A stretch of 8,931 nucleotides of DNA, taken from NCBI GenBank assembly GCA_039934635.1, contig JBDTLT010000225.1, positions 1-8,931 of the forward strand, read 5' to 3'. Under the pieces are notes generated by a model. That model did not search any database. It had not been told where the DNA came from and saw only the letters and a list, made by a program, of their open reading frames with translations. The DNA comes from DATLFA01 sp039934635 (GTDB lineage: Bacteria; Actinomycetota; Acidimicrobiia; Acidimicrobiales; WLNW01). Position 1 is the stretch's first letter. Each line of letters starts with the position of its first letter. Positions 1 to 6,098 of this stretch are shown in pieces. The translations under genes were made by a program, and so were the position numbers.

Positions 1-1
1 G

Positions 2-40
2 CGAGAACGGGTCAAGGCGCGGGTGAACGAGGGGAATTGA
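2..40 (+). CDS. C-terminal end of an upstream gene (partial)
   Basis: The first bases read as twelve codons and a TGA in one frame, giving the tail RERVKARVNEGN. Nine of the twelve sense codons end in G or C, as expected of genes in this DNA, while the overlapping frame that is open from base 1 has AT-rich third positions. The TGA lies one base before the ATG of the next gene, a spacing typical of operon neighbours. Too little is visible to name the family. The tail is charged and hydrophilic and has no membrane character. Confidence 0.4.
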   Translation, partial: RERVKARVNEGN

Positions 41-41
41 G

Positions 42-842
42 ATGCCGGATGCACTAGTCGAGCGCGACGGGCGCACGATGATCATCACCATGAATCGGCC
101 CCAGCGCTACAACGCGCTGACGGGCGCCATGCTCATCCGCATGCACGATGCCATGGTCGAGGCGTCGGCCGACGACGATTGCGGCTGCATCATCCTCACC
201 GGAGCCGCCGGCAACTTCTGCTCGGGCGCCGACCTCAAGGCGATGGCGGGCAACGCTGACGACTCCGACCCGGACATCGACGTGCGGGCCCGCATGGCAC
301 AAGACCCCGACCTCGCGTGGAAGGGTCTCATGCGCAAGTGGCGCCCGACCAAGCCGATCATCGCCGCGGTCGAAGGGGTCGCCATTGCGGGCGGCACCGA
401 GTTGTTGCTCGGCACCGACATTCGCGTCGCCGGCGAATCGGCTCGCTTCGGCATCAGCGAAGCGCGCTGGTCGCTCTATCCGATGGGTGCATCGGTCGTG
501 CGGGCCCCCCGCCAGATCCCCTACACGATCGCGGCCGAGCTCTTACTCACGGGCAAGCACATCAAAGCGCCCGAGGCCAAAGAGATCGGCCTCATCGGGT
601 CGGTCGTTCCCGACGGCTCCGCGCTCGACCGTGCGCGCGAGATCGCGGCCACCATCGGTGACAACGGTCCACTGGCCGTCGAGGCCATCCTCAAGACGCT
701 GCACACCACCGAGGGCATGACCGAAGAGGAAGCGCTCGAATGGGAGTTCCCCTTCGGCCAGGCGATCTTCCAGACGCAAGATTCCAAGGAAGGCCCCAAG
801 GCGTTTGCGGAAAAGCGCAAGCCCAACTTCCAACGCAAGTGA
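42..842 (+). CDS. Enoyl-CoA hydratase/isomerase (crotonase family)
   Basis: A 266-residue protein, the usual length of single-domain crotonases, which hydrate 2-enoyl-CoA thioesters in the cytoplasm during beta-oxidation-like pathways. The first oxyanion-hole and CoA-binding segment GNFCSGADLKAM lies at residues 58-69, and the second, EGVAIAGGTELLLGTD, at 111-126. Glu120 and Glu140 align with the two catalytic glutamates of rat mitochondrial hydratase (Glu144 and Glu164), so a true hydratase rather than a bare isomerase is likely. In place of the common PGAGG stretch it has LYPMGASVVRAPRQIPYT (145-162), which I recall from actinobacterial EchA proteins. The ATG start has a good Shine-Dalgarno (AGGGG, 30-34) seven bases upstream and sits one base after the preceding stop, so it is probably co-transcribed with the gene before it. 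The substrate is not predictable from sequence alone. Confidence 0.93.
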   Translation: MPDALVERDGRTMIITMNRPQRYNALTGAMLIRMHDAMVEASADDDCGCIILTGAAGNFCSGADLKAMAGNADDSDPDIDVRARMAQDPDLAWKGLMRKWRPTKPIIAAVEGVAIAGGTELLLGTDIRVAGESARFGISEARWSLYPMGASVVRAPRQIPYTIAAELLLTGKHIKAPEAKEIGLIGSVVPDGSALDRAREIAATIGDNGPLAVEAILKTLHTTEGMTEEEALEWEFPFGQAIFQTQDSKEGPKAFAEKRKPNFQRK

Positions 843-850
843 CCTGACCC

Positions 851-1345
851 GTGCGGCGCGTCGTGGTGCTCTCCGACACGCACCTCCGCGCCGGACGTTC
901 CCGACAGCTCTCCGACGGAGTGTGGGCGGCCATCGCCGCCAGCGACTTGGTGCTGCACGCGGGAGATGTCGTCGACGCGTCGCTGCTCGCCGAACTCGAC
1001 ACCCGGCACGTGCCGTATCGGGCCGTGCTCGGCAACAACGACCTCACGCTGCGCGACACGCTCCCCGAGCGACTCGAGTTCGCCCTCGAAGAAGTACGCG
1101 TCGCGATGGTCCATGACAGCGGCCCGACCAAGGGGCGAGCGGCGCGGCTGCGCAAATGGTTCCCAGACGCGCAGATCGTCGTGTTCGGGCATTCGCATAC
1201 GCCGGTCAACGAGTGGCACGACGGTCAGTTGTTGTTCAACCCCGGGTCTCCCACCGAACGCCGCCAACAGCCGACGCGGACGTTCGGTGTGATCGAACTC
1301 GACGCCGGGCGCGTGACGGCCGCCGAGATCAGGCCGACGGAATGA
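851..1345 (+). CDS. Metallophosphoesterase, YfcE/MJ0936-like
   Basis: A 164-residue calcineurin-like phosphoesterase of the small single-domain YfcE/MJ0936 type, cytoplasmic, hydrolysing phosphodiesters or phosphomonoesters with two divalent metals. The metal-binding blocks appear in order: DTH with Asp9 and His11, GDVVD with Asp39, GNND at 61-64 with Asn62 or Asn63 as the bridging ligand, His88 in VHDSG, and GHSH with His114 and His116. NPGSP (130-134) follows, as is usual in this family. GTG is the start because the first metal motif lies only eight residues in and no earlier start in this frame fits. It begins eight bases after the crotonase stop without a clear Shine-Dalgarno, so translation may depend on coupling. 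Its 3' end overlaps the opposing gene by 17 nt. The physiological substrate is unknown. Family members tested in vitro often act on model phosphodiesters. Confidence 0.9.
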   Translation: MRRVVVLSDTHLRAGRSRQLSDGVWAAIAASDLVLHAGDVVDASLLAELDTRHVPYRAVLGNNDLTLRDTLPERLEFALEEVRVAMVHDSGPTKGRAARLRKWFPDAQIVVFGHSHTPVNEWHDGQLLFNPGSPTERRQQPTRTFGVIELDAGRVTAAEIRPTE

Positions 1346-2276
1346 CGCCGCCGGCCTTGATCCAATTGCTGATGACCTGCTGCGCTTCACGCGGGCTGTA
1401 GACGTCTTCCTCGTAGCTCCACTTGCCGTCGCCGGCGTAGTGCAGGATCGTGTTGACGTCGAAGCCGAAGTAGCCGTCAACACCCGGCGGCGGCGGCAAG
1501 ATGTTGGGGATCAGCGCCGACACGCGATTGCCGTCGATCAACGCGAACGTCGGCGGGAACTCCATCGACGGGAACGGCTGCATCACGTCGTGGATCCATT
1601 GGCGGATCTCGGCCTGCGAACGGAAGTAGCCATAGTGATGCTCGCGATAGTGGGCGCCCTCGGTGAACTGATCGGCCCACTGATCCCAGTCGCCCGTCGC
1701 GACAGCGAGGGACGCACGCTCGCGGTAACGCAGGAACTCGCGCGCGACCTCTTCGCGCGGGTGCGCGGGTGTCGGCGGCAACGGCGACCAATCGTCCATT
1801 CCCTGTAGCGAATGGTCGGGCGGCGTGTTGCGCTTGCCGCCGGCATCGAGCCATGACCGGAAGACCCGCTCGGCATCGTCGGGGTTGTAGTAGTCGGCCT
1901 CCCACTTGAACTTGCCGTCACCGGCATATTCGAGGAACGTCGTATTCGGGAAGCCGAACCGGCGACCTTTGCCCTCAGGGTCGGCCCAGTTGTTCCACAG
2001 GTACATGCTCACGCGGTTGCCGTCGATGAAATACCACTCGAGCCAAAAGCTCGACCCCGTGTAGTCCTTCATCGTGCTCGTGATGAAGTCCTTGATCTCG
2101 GCACGCCCGTGGAACGTGCCGAGGTAGTGCTCTTCATAGAGCGCATCCTCGGTGAACATGTCGGCCCACGCGTCCCAATCGTGGGCCTCTTCGCCGCGCC
2201 GGCGAAACTCTTGGAAGGCCGCTTCGACTTCTTCGCGAGGAAAGACCGTCGCGTCAGTACTTTCGGATCCGCCCAC
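1329..2276 (-). CDS. Tandem NTF2/SnoaL-like domain protein
   Basis: A 315-residue protein made of two NTF2-like (SnoaL-like) alpha+beta barrel domains. This fold serves polyketide cyclases, steroid isomerases, dehydratases and ring-hydroxylating dioxygenase beta subunits. The halves are an internal duplication. PREEVEAAF at 13-21 matches PREEVAREF at 173-181. WDAWADMFTEDALYEEHYLGTF at 34-55 mirrors WDQWADQFTEGAHYREHHYGYF at 197-218, and YAGDGKFKWEADYYNPDDA recurs as YAGDGKWSYEEDVYSPREA near 280-298. A proline-rich linker (about 147-171) joins them. Conserved Trp, Asp, Glu and His in each half could form a pocket, but the reaction is not known. I chose GTG at 2276 over GTG at 2309. The former has AAGGGGG four bases upstream, and the latter falls inside a candidate -10 box. 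The 3' end overlaps the phosphoesterase gene tail to tail, and the 5' end diverges from the CoA-transferase gene. Confidence 0.85.
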   Translation of the reverse strand: MGGSESTDATVFPREEVEAAFQEFRRRGEEAHDWDAWADMFTEDALYEEHYLGTFHGRAEIKDFITSTMKDYTGSSFWLEWYFIDGNRVSMYLWNNWADPEGKGRRFGFPNTTFLEYAGDGKFKWEADYYNPDDAERVFRSWLDAGGKRNTPPDHSLQGMDDWSPLPPTPAHPREEVAREFLRYRERASLAVATGDWDQWADQFTEGAHYREHHYGYFRSQAEIRQWIHDVMQPFPSMEFPPTFALIDGNRVSALIPNILPPPPGVDGYFGFDVNTILHYAGDGKWSYEEDVYSPREAQQVISNWIKAGGVIPSA

Positions 2277-2280
2277 TGTG

Positions 2281-2287
2281 CCCCCTT
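2281..2287 (-). promoter_or_regulatory. Ribosome binding site that decides the SnoaL-like start
   Basis: Read on the minus strand, AAGGGGG ends four bases before the GTG at 2276-2274. It is one of the strongest purine-rich Shine-Dalgarno matches in the window. It favours this start over the GTG eleven codons upstream, which has no comparable site. Confidence 0.6.
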
Positions 2288-2297
2288 GGTCGCCGAC

Positions 2298-2325
2298 TTG
2301 TCGGGACACTACCGCCCGCTAGCGT
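2298..2325 (+). promoter_or_regulatory. Candidate leaderless promoter of the CoA-transferase operon
   Basis: TTGTCG (2298-2303; four of six bases match TTGACA) and TAGCGT (2320-2325; a TANNNT box) are separated by 16 bases. Seven bases after the -10 comes ATG 2333, so transcription would begin at or next to the start codon. No Shine-Dalgarno is present, as expected for a leaderless actinobacterial mRNA. Confidence 0.5.
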
Positions 2326-2334
2326 GCGGTTCAT
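2306..2334 (-). promoter_or_regulatory. Candidate promoter of the SnoaL-like gene
   Basis: On the minus strand TAGTGT (2311-2306) fits the TANNNT -10 pattern. A weak -35, ATGAAC (2334-2329), lies 17 bases upstream and shares three of six bases with TTGACA. Transcription would start near 2299, leaving a short leader that carries the AAGGGGG ribosome site before GTG 2276. The -10 box lies inside the spacer of the opposing plus-strand promoter. Confidence 0.4.
2311..2330. promoter_or_regulatory. 20-bp near-perfect palindrome, candidate operator
   Basis: The two ten-base halves are ACCGCCCGCT and AGCGTGCGGT. They are reverse complements except at one pair (2316 and 2325), and the core CGCTAGCG is a perfect palindrome. 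The element lies in the short gap between two divergent genes. It covers the predicted -10 box of the CoA-transferase (2320-2325) and shares one base with the predicted -10 box of the SnoaL-like gene. Such placement suits a dimeric repressor of the TetR, GntR or MarR type controlling both directions. No regulator gene is present in the window, so the binding protein is unknown. Confidence 0.5.
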
Positions 2335-3556
2335 GACCGCTCGCCCCCTCGATGGAATTCGTGTCATCGAAAGCTCGCTACTCGAACCGGCGTCGCTCGG
2401 CGCGATGCTCGCCGATCTCGGCGCCGACGTCATCAAGGTCGAGCCGCCCGGCGAAGGCGACTACGTGCGCCGCATGGCCTGGCCGATCATCGACGGCGTC
2501 TCGATCCTTCACTGGCACTGCAACCGGGGCAAGCGCAGCCTGGCGCTCGATCTGCGCAAGGACGAGGCAGTGGCGCTCTATCTCGACCTCGTCAAGGGCG
2601 CCGATGTCGTGATCGAAGGCATGCGCGCGGGAGCGCTGGCGCGCCGCGGCCTCACCTACGAACGCTTTCAAGAGGTCAATCCGGCCATCGTGTTCGTGAC
2701 ACTCTCGGGCTTTGGCATGACAGGCCCGTACCGGGACATGCCGTCGCACGGCATCGCGTTCGACACGTGGGGTGCGGTGGCACCCGTCGTCCGCGACGAG
2801 GACGGCTTCACGTACCTCGGCGACCACGTCTCGGTCGGCACCAAGACCGCGCCGGTGTGGGCCGCGCTCGGTGTCGTCAGCGCGGTCTTGCGGGCGAAGC
2901 TCACCGGCGCCGGTGCTCGCATCGATGTCGCTCAGACCGATGCCGCCGCGGCCGCCAACTGGTTGAAAATCGAAGGCTTCCGCGCCCACGAGCGGCCACA
3001 GTCCGAAGTCACGGGCAACCCCAGCGACAACTTCGTGCGCCGCGAGCCAGGGGTGGCCGGAATGAAAGACGGCGTGCGCTACCAGGTGTACGAGACATCC
3101 GACGGCTACATCCTCTTCATGGCGTCCGAGCGCGAGTTCTGGGAGAACTTCTGCCGCGGCATCGGCCGACCAGAGATGTTCGAGGCCAATCCCGGGGAAC
3201 AGTATGCGGATCACGCGGTCGGCGACCTCGCGTTGCGGCGCGAGTTGCGCGACATCTTCGCCGGCCGCACGACGCAAGACTGGATTCGCTTCGGCGTCGA
3301 AGTCAACACACCGATCGCTCCGGTGCACGACGCCAAGACCATCGTGCACGATCCGCAGTTCCAGGATCGATTCCCTTGGCTACCCGCGGCGGAGCACGGC
3401 ACCGACCTCATGCCCAACCCGATCAAGTTCGTCGACGAGGGGCTGCCCGCGCCGCGCAAGGCACCGACTCCCGGACAACACAGCGACGAAGTTCTGCGCG
3501 AGCTCGGTCTCGACGACGCCCGTATCGCCGCGCTCCGCTCGTCCGGCGTGATCTGA
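2333..3556 (+). CDS. CaiB/BaiF class III CoA-transferase
   Basis: A 407-residue family III CoA-transferase, which moves CoA from a donor thioester to a carboxylic acid and so activates a substrate for beta-oxidation. The N-terminal signature PLDGIRVIE (5-13) and GAMLADLGADVIKVEPPGEGD (23-43) begin the Rossmann-like CoA-binding domain. LSGFGMTGPY (124-133) follows, and Asp164 in YLGDHVSVG aligns with the catalytic Asp169 of formyl-CoA transferase, which forms the acyl-aspartyl anhydride. The small domain contains the conserved VNTPIAPVHDAKTIVHDPQF (about 326-345). Length is normal for the family. ATG 2333 is preferred to GTG 2324 because it gives the usual N-terminus and sits seven bases after a -10-like box in which GTG 2324 is partly buried. 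It heads a plus-strand series with a TIM-barrel hydrolase, a small phosphatase and two dehydrogenases. The acyl acceptor is unknown. Confidence 0.93.
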   Translation: MTARPLDGIRVIESSLLEPASLGAMLADLGADVIKVEPPGEGDYVRRMAWPIIDGVSILHWHCNRGKRSLALDLRKDEAVALYLDLVKGADVVIEGMRAGALARRGLTYERFQEVNPAIVFVTLSGFGMTGPYRDMPSHGIAFDTWGAVAPVVRDEDGFTYLGDHVSVGTKTAPVWAALGVVSAVLRAKLTGAGARIDVAQTDAAAAANWLKIEGFRAHERPQSEVTGNPSDNFVRREPGVAGMKDGVRYQVYETSDGYILFMASEREFWENFCRGIGRPEMFEANPGEQYADHAVGDLALRRELRDIFAGRTTQDWIRFGVEVNTPIAPVHDAKTIVHDPQFQDRFPWLPAAEHGTDLMPNPIKFVDEGLPAPRKAPTPGQHSDEVLRELGLDDARIAALRSSGVI

Positions 3557-3565
3557 GGGTCGCGG

Positions 3566-3571
3566 TAGAGT
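3566..3571 (+). promoter_or_regulatory. Candidate -10 box in front of the amidohydrolase
   Basis: TAGAGT fits TANNNT and ends seven bases before ATG 3579, the same geometry as upstream of the CoA-transferase. The -35 position falls in the preceding gene and shows no good match. It could be an internal promoter that starts a leaderless transcript. Confidence 0.35.
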
Positions 3572-3578
3572 CAATCTC

Positions 3579-4418
3579 ATGCCTGTCAAAGACCTCGGAT
3601 TCGACCTGTTCGATTGCCATCACCACGTAGGCGACGTCAAGGCCTTCATGGGCGACGCCATGCCGCACGAAGGACCGACGTCGAAGGAAGCGCTCGCCGA
3701 GGAAATGGCCGAGCGCGTCCGGATCATGGACGAAGGCGGAGTGCGCCAAGCGGTGGTCATCCCCGGCCACGGGTACCCCCGACCCAACGGGCTGGCCGAC
3801 ACGCGCGCGGTCAACGATCGCATCGCGAGCTACCGCGACATGCGCATCGACCGGTTCCCCGTCGCGGTCGGCGTGGCCGAACCGCTCTACGAAGCCGACA
3901 GCCTCCCCGAGCTCGACCGGTGCAAGAACGAGCTCGGCATCGCCGGCATCAGCTTTCACACCCGGTTCCAGGGCGCGTCGATGGACAGCCCGTGGATCCT
4001 CAAATACGTGGCCCGCATGGGCGAGCTCGACATGGTGCCCGTGCTGCACGCGATGACCGAATCGCCCGACGAAGCATTGTGGAAGACCGCACAGATCGGC
4101 CGTGCCTTCCCCGACTTGAAGATGCTCGTCCTCGATTCGTTCTCGACGTTCGAGGGCACCAAAGAGAACAGTGACATCGCCGAATTGTGTCCCAACCTGC
4201 TCTTCGACACGAGCCTGTCCTACAACTTCGACTTCATCGAGATCTTCGCCAAACGCTTCGGCGCCGAGCGAGTGGTGTTCGGCACCGACCTCTACTCGCC
4301 GCCACTCGGCAAGCGCATCAGCCACCTCGTGCCGCAGATCATCGAGTCGTCGCTCTCGCACGACGACAAGGTCAAGATCTTCGGTGCGAACCTCCGTCAA
4401 CTCTTCGGCGTGAGCTGA
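3579..4418 (+). CDS. Amidohydrolase-2 family TIM-barrel protein
   Basis: A 279-residue protein of the amidohydrolase-2 (ACMSD-like) family of metal-dependent hydrolases and decarboxylases. The start FDCHHHVGD carries the HxH motif at His14 and His16. VLHAMT (156-161) supplies His157, probably the third metal ligand, and FGTDLYSPP (235-243) supplies Asp237, the usual strand-8 aspartate. SFHTRFQGA (125-133) may add a substrate or active-site histidine, His127. Where many relatives have a second barrel histidine in an HGG- or HLGG-type stretch, this protein reads VLDSFST (184-190), so the metal site may be mononuclear or altered. The protein is cytoplasmic with no signal peptide and is slightly short for the family. 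It starts 22 nt after the CoA-transferase stop without a clear Shine-Dalgarno. Decarboxylation, lactone hydrolysis or C-C hydrolysis of a catabolic intermediate are all possible. Confidence 0.87.
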   Translation: MPVKDLGFDLFDCHHHVGDVKAFMGDAMPHEGPTSKEALAEEMAERVRIMDEGGVRQAVVIPGHGYPRPNGLADTRAVNDRIASYRDMRIDRFPVAVGVAEPLYEADSLPELDRCKNELGIAGISFHTRFQGASMDSPWILKYVARMGELDMVPVLHAMTESPDEALWKTAQIGRAFPDLKMLVLDSFSTFEGTKENSDIAELCPNLLFDTSLSYNFDFIEIFAKRFGAERVVFGTDLYSPPLGKRISHLVPQIIESSLSHDDKVKIFGANLRQLFGVS

Positions 4419-4429
4419 CCCGACCTCGT

Positions 4430-4876
4430 ATGCCCGGCACCGATCTCGAACTGCCCAAAGGTGGACGCGTCCGCGCGTCGGCCTCGTATCACCGCTCCGA
4501 AGACGTGCCCGAGCGCGCGTGGGGCCTTTACATGGATTCCTACTGGGCGCCGACGTGGCCCTCGCGCATGTTGCCGTGGGAGAACATGGCCTTGCCCTAC
4601 GACTTCGACGAGGCGGTCGAAGCCATCGAAGAGGCCCACAAGATCGTCGCCGACGGCGGGATGGTCGAGGTCGGCTGCCAGGGCGGCATCGGCCGCACGG
4701 GCGTGGTGATCGCGTGCTTTGCCATCATCGATGGCATCGCCCCCGGCGAGGCGGTGCAATGGGTACGCGATCGCTACATCATGCGGGCTGTCGAGACCCC
4801 GATCCAGGAGTGGTGGGTCGAGTGGTTCGGCGCGCAGCACCATGGCACGATCGCCCCTCCGCGACCGAAACGATGA
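4430..4876 (+). CDS. Small dual-specificity/tyrosine phosphatase-like protein
   Basis: A 148-residue protein with the Cys-based phosphatase P-loop CQGGIGRTG at 83-91, giving nucleophile Cys83 and phosphate-binding Arg89 in a C-x5-R arrangement followed by Thr90. This identifies the tyrosine/dual-specificity phosphatase fold. The residue before the cysteine is Gly (VGC) rather than the usual His (HC), which normally tunes the cysteine pKa. An acidic segment PYDFDEAVEAIEEAHKIVADGG (57-78) precedes the loop, and Asp58 or Asp60 might be the general acid. The tail is aromatic (EWWVEWFG, 127-134). It sits 11 nt after the amidohydrolase stop and 4 nt before the next gene, so it is surely part of the same transcript. 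ATG 4430 is used because the codons from there show the local coding bias. There is no visible Shine-Dalgarno. The substrate may be a phosphoprotein or a small phosphorylated metabolite. Confidence 0.82.
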   Translation: MPGTDLELPKGGRVRASASYHRSEDVPERAWGLYMDSYWAPTWPSRMLPWENMALPYDFDEAVEAIEEAHKIVADGGMVEVGCQGGIGRTGVVIACFAIIDGIAPGEAVQWVRDRYIMRAVETPIQEWWVEWFGAQHHGTIAPPRPKR

Positions 4877-4880
4877 CGCG

Positions 4881-6098
4881 ATGATCACCGAAGCAGAGTT
4901 CGCACAAAAGGTTCGCGACTTCCTGGGCGCGCACGCGCGGCGCAAGGATCAGCCGGGCGAAGACCAAGAAACGTTGGCAGGCGACGCCGTCGGACGCACC
5001 AAGGCGTTTCAAAAGGCGCTCTTCGATGCCGGGCTCGCCGGCTTGACCTACCCCGTCGAGTACGGCGGCCAAGGTCTCGGCCGCGGCTATCAAGAGATCT
5101 ATACGCGTGAGGCATCGGTCTTCACACTGCCGACCAACGCGATCACGATCTCGCACGGCATGTGCCTGCCCATCCTCAACGATTTCGGCACACCCGAGCA
5201 CAAGGCACGACACCTGCAAAGGATCATCAGCGCCGAGGAGATCTGGTGTCAGATGTTCTCCGAACCGGGTGCCGGCAGCGACGTCGCGTCGTTGCAGACG
5301 CGCGCCGAACTCGACGGCGACGAGTGGATCATCAACGGCCAAAAGGTGTGGACGTCGGGCGCGCAGTTCTGCGATTACGGCCTGTGCCTGGCCCGCACGT
5401 CGGTGGATGTACCGAAACACGAAGGCATCTCGATGTTCATCATCGACATGCGAGGCGCGGGTGTCGACATTCGACCGTTGCGCCAGATCACCGGCGACGC
5501 CGACTTCAACGAGATCTTCTTCACCGACGCGCGCATACCGAAGAGCGCGCTCGTCGGCGAACTCAATCGTGGTTGGAACGTCGCCGTCGCGATGTTGATG
5601 TACGAGCGCGTTGCGCTCGGCGCGGGCGGTGCCGGGCCGATGGCGTCGCGGCGCTTCGATCGCCTCTTGGAGATCGCGCGCAGCCGCTCGCTCACACACG
5701 ACGCACCGACACGACAAGCGCTCGCCGACTTCTACATCCGCGAGACAGTCTTGCGCTACGTCGGCCTGCGCATGCGCGACGCGCTGCGCGCGGGGCGTGC
5801 GCACGGTCCTGAAGGTTCGATCGCGAAGCTGGCGAGCGCGCAACTGGCGGTGCTCGGCGCCGACGTGGCGGCGCGCATGGCCGGCGCGTCCGCCATCGCG
5901 TGGGCCGATGACGTCGCCGGGGGTGACCAGATCGCTCGCGGCGTGCTCGGCGCGCCGGCGATCGGCATCGCCGGCGGCACCAACGAGGTGCAGCGAAACA
6001 TCATCGGCGAGCGCGTGCTCGGCCTGCCCAAAGAGCCGTCGGCGGACAAGGGCGTGGCTTTCAAGGATCTACTCGTGGGAACGCAGCGCCGTGGATGA
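4881..6098 (+). CDS. Acyl-CoA dehydrogenase, first of a tandem pair
   Basis: A 405-residue FAD-dependent acyl-CoA dehydrogenase, full length for the family, which forms the alpha,beta double bond of an acyl-CoA and passes electrons to electron-transfer flavoprotein. The helical N-domain covers about 1-120. The beta-domain signature CQMFSEPGAGSDVASLQTRA (123-142) and the FAD-contacting GQKVWTSGA (153-161) are intact. The C-terminal FAD/dimer motif GGTNEVQRNIIGERVLGLP is at 365-383. Glu242 in YERVALG aligns with the catalytic glutamate of isovaleryl-CoA and long-chain dehydrogenases. The medium-chain position, just before GGTNE, has Gly instead. ATG 4881 lies 4 nt after the phosphatase stop, and open sequence further upstream in this frame is the phosphatase gene read out of frame. 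The start has no Shine-Dalgarno. It overlaps the second dehydrogenase by 8 nt. Chain length and branching of the substrate are unknown. Confidence 0.93.
   Translation: MITEAEFAQKVRDFLGAHARRKDQPGEDQETLAGDAVGRTKAFQKALFDAGLAGLTYPVEYGGQGLGRGYQEIYTREASVFTLPTNAITISHGMCLPILNDFGTPEHKARHLQRIISAEEIWCQMFSEPGAGSDVASLQTRAELDGDEWIINGQKVWTSGAQFCDYGLCLARTSVDVPKHEGISMFIIDMRGAGVDIRPLRQITGDADFNEIFFTDARIPKSALVGELNRGWNVAVAMLMYERVALGAGGAGPMASRRFDRLLEIARSRSLTHDAPTRQALADFYIRETVLRYVGLRMRDALRAGRAHGPEGSIAKLASAQLAVLGADVAARMAGASAIAWADDVAGGDQIARGVLGAPAIGIAGGTNEVQRNIIGERVLGLPKEPSADKGVAFKDLLVGTQRRG

Noticed and set aside
521..1483. A 320-codon open frame on the minus strand
   Set aside because: It runs antisense through the crotonase and the phosphoesterase and into the SnoaL-like gene in another frame, with a biased composition and no domain signature.
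2307..2309. GTG as the start of the SnoaL-like gene
   Set aside because: It lies inside the candidate -10 TAGTGT, has no ribosome site, and would add eleven residues (MSRQVGDQGGT) that match nothing in the domain. The GTG at 2276 has AAGGGGG upstream.
2324..2332. GTG 2324 as the start of the CoA-transferase
   Set aside because: It would add only three residues, and it sits across the -10 box and the palindrome. ATG 2333 gives the standard family N-terminus.
2378..3349. A 323-codon open frame antisense to the CoA-transferase (and a similar one at 3423-4400 antisense to the amidohydrolase)
   Set aside because: Both mirror the codon structure of well-supported genes on the other strand and contain no recognisable family pattern.
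4719..4880. An N-terminal extension of the first acyl-CoA dehydrogenase
   Set aside because: The extension is the phosphatase gene read in another frame. It is Arg/Ser-rich, and the normal family N-terminus begins at ATG 4881.
4873..4884. ATG at 4873, overlapping the phosphatase stop as ATGA
   Set aside because: It reads only three codons before TGA, so the ATG at 4881 must serve the dehydrogenase.
5611..6090. A long N-terminal extension of the second acyl-CoA dehydrogenase
   Set aside because: It is the first dehydrogenase read in another frame. The protein has family length when started at GTG 6091.
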